NCBI GenBank assembly: GCA_029961005.1
Contig: JASBVW010000095.1
Span: 1 to 6,043 of the forward strand
Reading direction: 5' to 3'
DNA length: 6,043 bases
Source of the DNA: Bacillota bacterium
GTDB lineage: Bacteria > Bacillota > UBA5301 > JASBVW01
Position 1 is the stretch's first letter. The number at the start of each line of letters is the position of its first letter. Both the position numbers and the translations under genes were made by a program. The notes below the pieces were generated by a model. The model was not told where the DNA came from. It searched no databases and worked only from the letters and a program-made list of their open reading frames with translations. Shown here one piece after another: positions 4,824 to 6,043 of the stretch.

Positions 4824-6014
4824 GTGACGAGAGCTAAGTTCCTCTGGCTGGTGCTCATCCTGGTGGCCCTCGATGTGGCGATGGTCTCTTGGAACCTGGT
4901 CAGGGAGGTGCAAAAAAGGGAGGCCGTTGTACCGGTAGCAGTTTCGACTATTCGGGCCAGGAGCGGGCCGTGGGAGGTGGTGATTCCGGCCAGCGGAGTA
5001 GCCAAGCTAGTTCAGAAGGTGGGGGTTCCCTGCCCGGTAGGCGGGCGGGTCAAGGAGGTCTACGTCCAGCCAGGGGAGGTGGTGGAAAAGGGCCAGTTAA
5101 TCGCTGTTTTGGATGAAGAGGAGCTGAGGGACCGTCTGGCCGCTCTGGAACGGGAGTGGAGAAGAGCCTGGGCCGAGTGGATGGCTTTGCGCAAGGATCA
5201 GGAGAGGCTGGAGTACCTCTACCAAAGCAAGATGGCCAGCAAAGCGGTGGTGGAGGAGGCCGAATCGAAAGCGGCCCTGGCCCGGGAGGAGTTCAACCGG
5301 CGGTGGGAGGCGTACAGGGAGTTGGTCCGTCTTCTCACCGGTCAGGAACCCCAGGTGGGACAGGAGGTGGCGGTGGATCCGGAGGTCTGGCGGAGTGCGG
5401 TGGAAGTGAGGGCGCCGCTGCGGGGGCTTTTGCTTCCCCCGGGGGTCAGCCCGGGAGAGGAGGTGGGGGCGGGTCAGGAAGCCTTCTCCCTGGGGGTCCT
5501 TTCGCCTCTCGTGGTCCAGACCAGGGTGGCGACCGCGTTGGAGGAGGAGGAGGAACGCCCTCGGGTCGGGCAACCGGCCATCGTCACCTTCCAGGTGGGG
5601 CAGGAGAAGGTATCTCTGCCCGCCGCGGTGGCGGCGGTGAAGAACCAGGGGCAAAAAGGGCCGGTCGCCCAGTGGGAGGTCGAGTTGGTGGTCGAGAACC
5701 CCGATCTGCAGCTCCGGCCCGGAATGGTGGTCAGCGCAGGCATCACCGTCTACCGGGCCCACGAGGTCATTGCGCTTCCTTTGCAAGCCCTTCACACCAC
5801 TACTGGGGCGGGGGGGATTAAGAGGGAGGTGGTCTTCGTGGTCGAGCGGGGGCGGGCCCGGGCGGTGGAGGTGCAGACGGGCTTCCGGCGCGGGCAGGAA
5901 GTGGAGATCCGGAGCGGGCTGCGGGAAGGCGAGGAGGTCATCGTCGAGTACCGGGAGGTTCCGCGGCTCGTGGACGGGACCCCCATCTATACGATCAGCC
6001 GCCAAGACGGGTAG
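4824..6014 (+). CDS. Membrane fusion protein / periplasmic-adaptor-type efflux subunit (HlyD/RND family)
   Basis: Adaptors of this family join an inner-membrane pump (RND or MacB/YknYZ-type ABC) to its export path; in single-membrane bacteria they act outside the cytoplasmic membrane. From GTG 4824 the product has 396 residues: a signal anchor at about 5-23, the first lipoyl half-motif at about 58-97 (VGGRVKEVYVQPGEVVEKGQ), an alpha-helical hairpin rich in Glu, Arg and Ala at about 100-171, the returning lipoyl half at about 194-224 (VRAPLRGLLLPPGVSPGEEV), a beta-barrel at about 229-310 and a membrane-proximal domain at about 311-390 (VIALPLQAL, GLREGEEVIVEY). No lipobox cysteine follows the membrane segment. 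The short hairpin resembles Gram-positive adaptors such as YknX. No pump gene lies within the window; it may follow after 6043. Its substrate cannot be read from the sequence. Confidence 0.88.
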   Translation: MTRAKFLWLVLILVALDVAMVSWNLVREVQKREAVVPVAVSTIRARSGPWEVVIPASGVAKLVQKVGVPCPVGGRVKEVYVQPGEVVEKGQLIAVLDEEELRDRLAALEREWRRAWAEWMALRKDQERLEYLYQSKMASKAVVEEAESKAALAREEFNRRWEAYRELVRLLTGQEPQVGQEVAVDPEVWRSAVEVRAPLRGLLLPPGVSPGEEVGAGQEAFSLGVLSPLVVQTRVATALEEEEERPRVGQPAIVTFQVGQEKVSLPAAVAAVKNQGQKGPVAQWEVELVVENPDLQLRPGMVVSAGITVYRAHEVIALPLQALHTTTGAGGIKREVVFVVERGRARAVEVQTGFRRGQEVEIRSGLREGEEVIVEYREVPRLVDGTPIYTISRQDG

Positions 6015-6043
6015 CCCGCCAGAGCAAACCAGCTCGGGGTCGC

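Noticed and set aside
5097..6005. Long minus-strand open frame opposite the adaptor gene
   Set aside because: Its composition is dominated by Pro, Leu, Arg and His, the mirror of a Glu/Val/Gly-rich gene, and it shows no domain.
6015..6043. Start of a further gene after the adaptor
   Set aside because: The last 29 bases show no ribosome site plus start codon; too little sequence remains to judge.

Overview
The window is a GC-rich stretch of an endospore-forming Firmicute chromosome. All recognisable genes lie on the + strand in the order (ywmB-like tail)-murA-spoIID-spoIIQ-like-spoIIID-mbl-membrane fusion adaptor. From ywmB to mbl this follows the known Bacillus subtilis order ywmB-murAA-spoIID-spoIIQ-spoIIID-mbl, so most of the window is a conserved cell-wall and sporulation locus and not an accessory island. 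High GC, frequent GTG/TTG starts and purine-rich ribosome binding sites fit a Moorella/Ammonifex/Desulfotomaculum-type clostridium. That placement is inferred from style and gene order and cannot be fixed without a search.

Layout: 1-58 holds the probable last codons of an upstream gene. 85-1377 encodes MurA, first committed enzyme of peptidoglycan precursor synthesis. 1486-2406 encodes SpoIID, the lytic transglycosylase of the engulfment machinery. 2454-3185 encodes a membrane-anchored LytM/M23 protein in the SpoIIQ position, with the metal ligands kept but the catalytic histidines lost. 3261-3515 encodes SpoIIID, the mother-cell DNA-binding regulator, followed by a clear intrinsic terminator. 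3688-4710 encodes an Mbl/MreB actin. 4824-6014 encodes a single-pass HlyD/RND-type adaptor, where B. subtilis has the flagellar genes flhO-flhP.

The genes form one programme of wall making and wall remodelling: MurA supplies precursor, Mbl positions the elongation machinery, SpoIID degrades septal wall during engulfment, the SpoIIQ-like protein is expected to form the forespore side of the intercompartment channel, and SpoIIID switches mother-cell transcription. The most notable non-coding observation is that three consecutive intergenic regions carry promoter-like sequences suited to the expected compartment or stage: sigma-F-like before spoIIQ, sigma-E-like before spoIIID and sigma-H-like before mbl. 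A 22-bp-spaced direct repeat lies in the mbl leader and a 12-bp hairpin lies before the adaptor gene.

I found no mobile element, CRISPR array, tRNA, rRNA or clearly new multi-gene system. The points worth a second look are the degenerate active site of the SpoIIQ-like protein, an altered metal site in SpoIID, the stage-specific promoters, and the adaptor gene after mbl.
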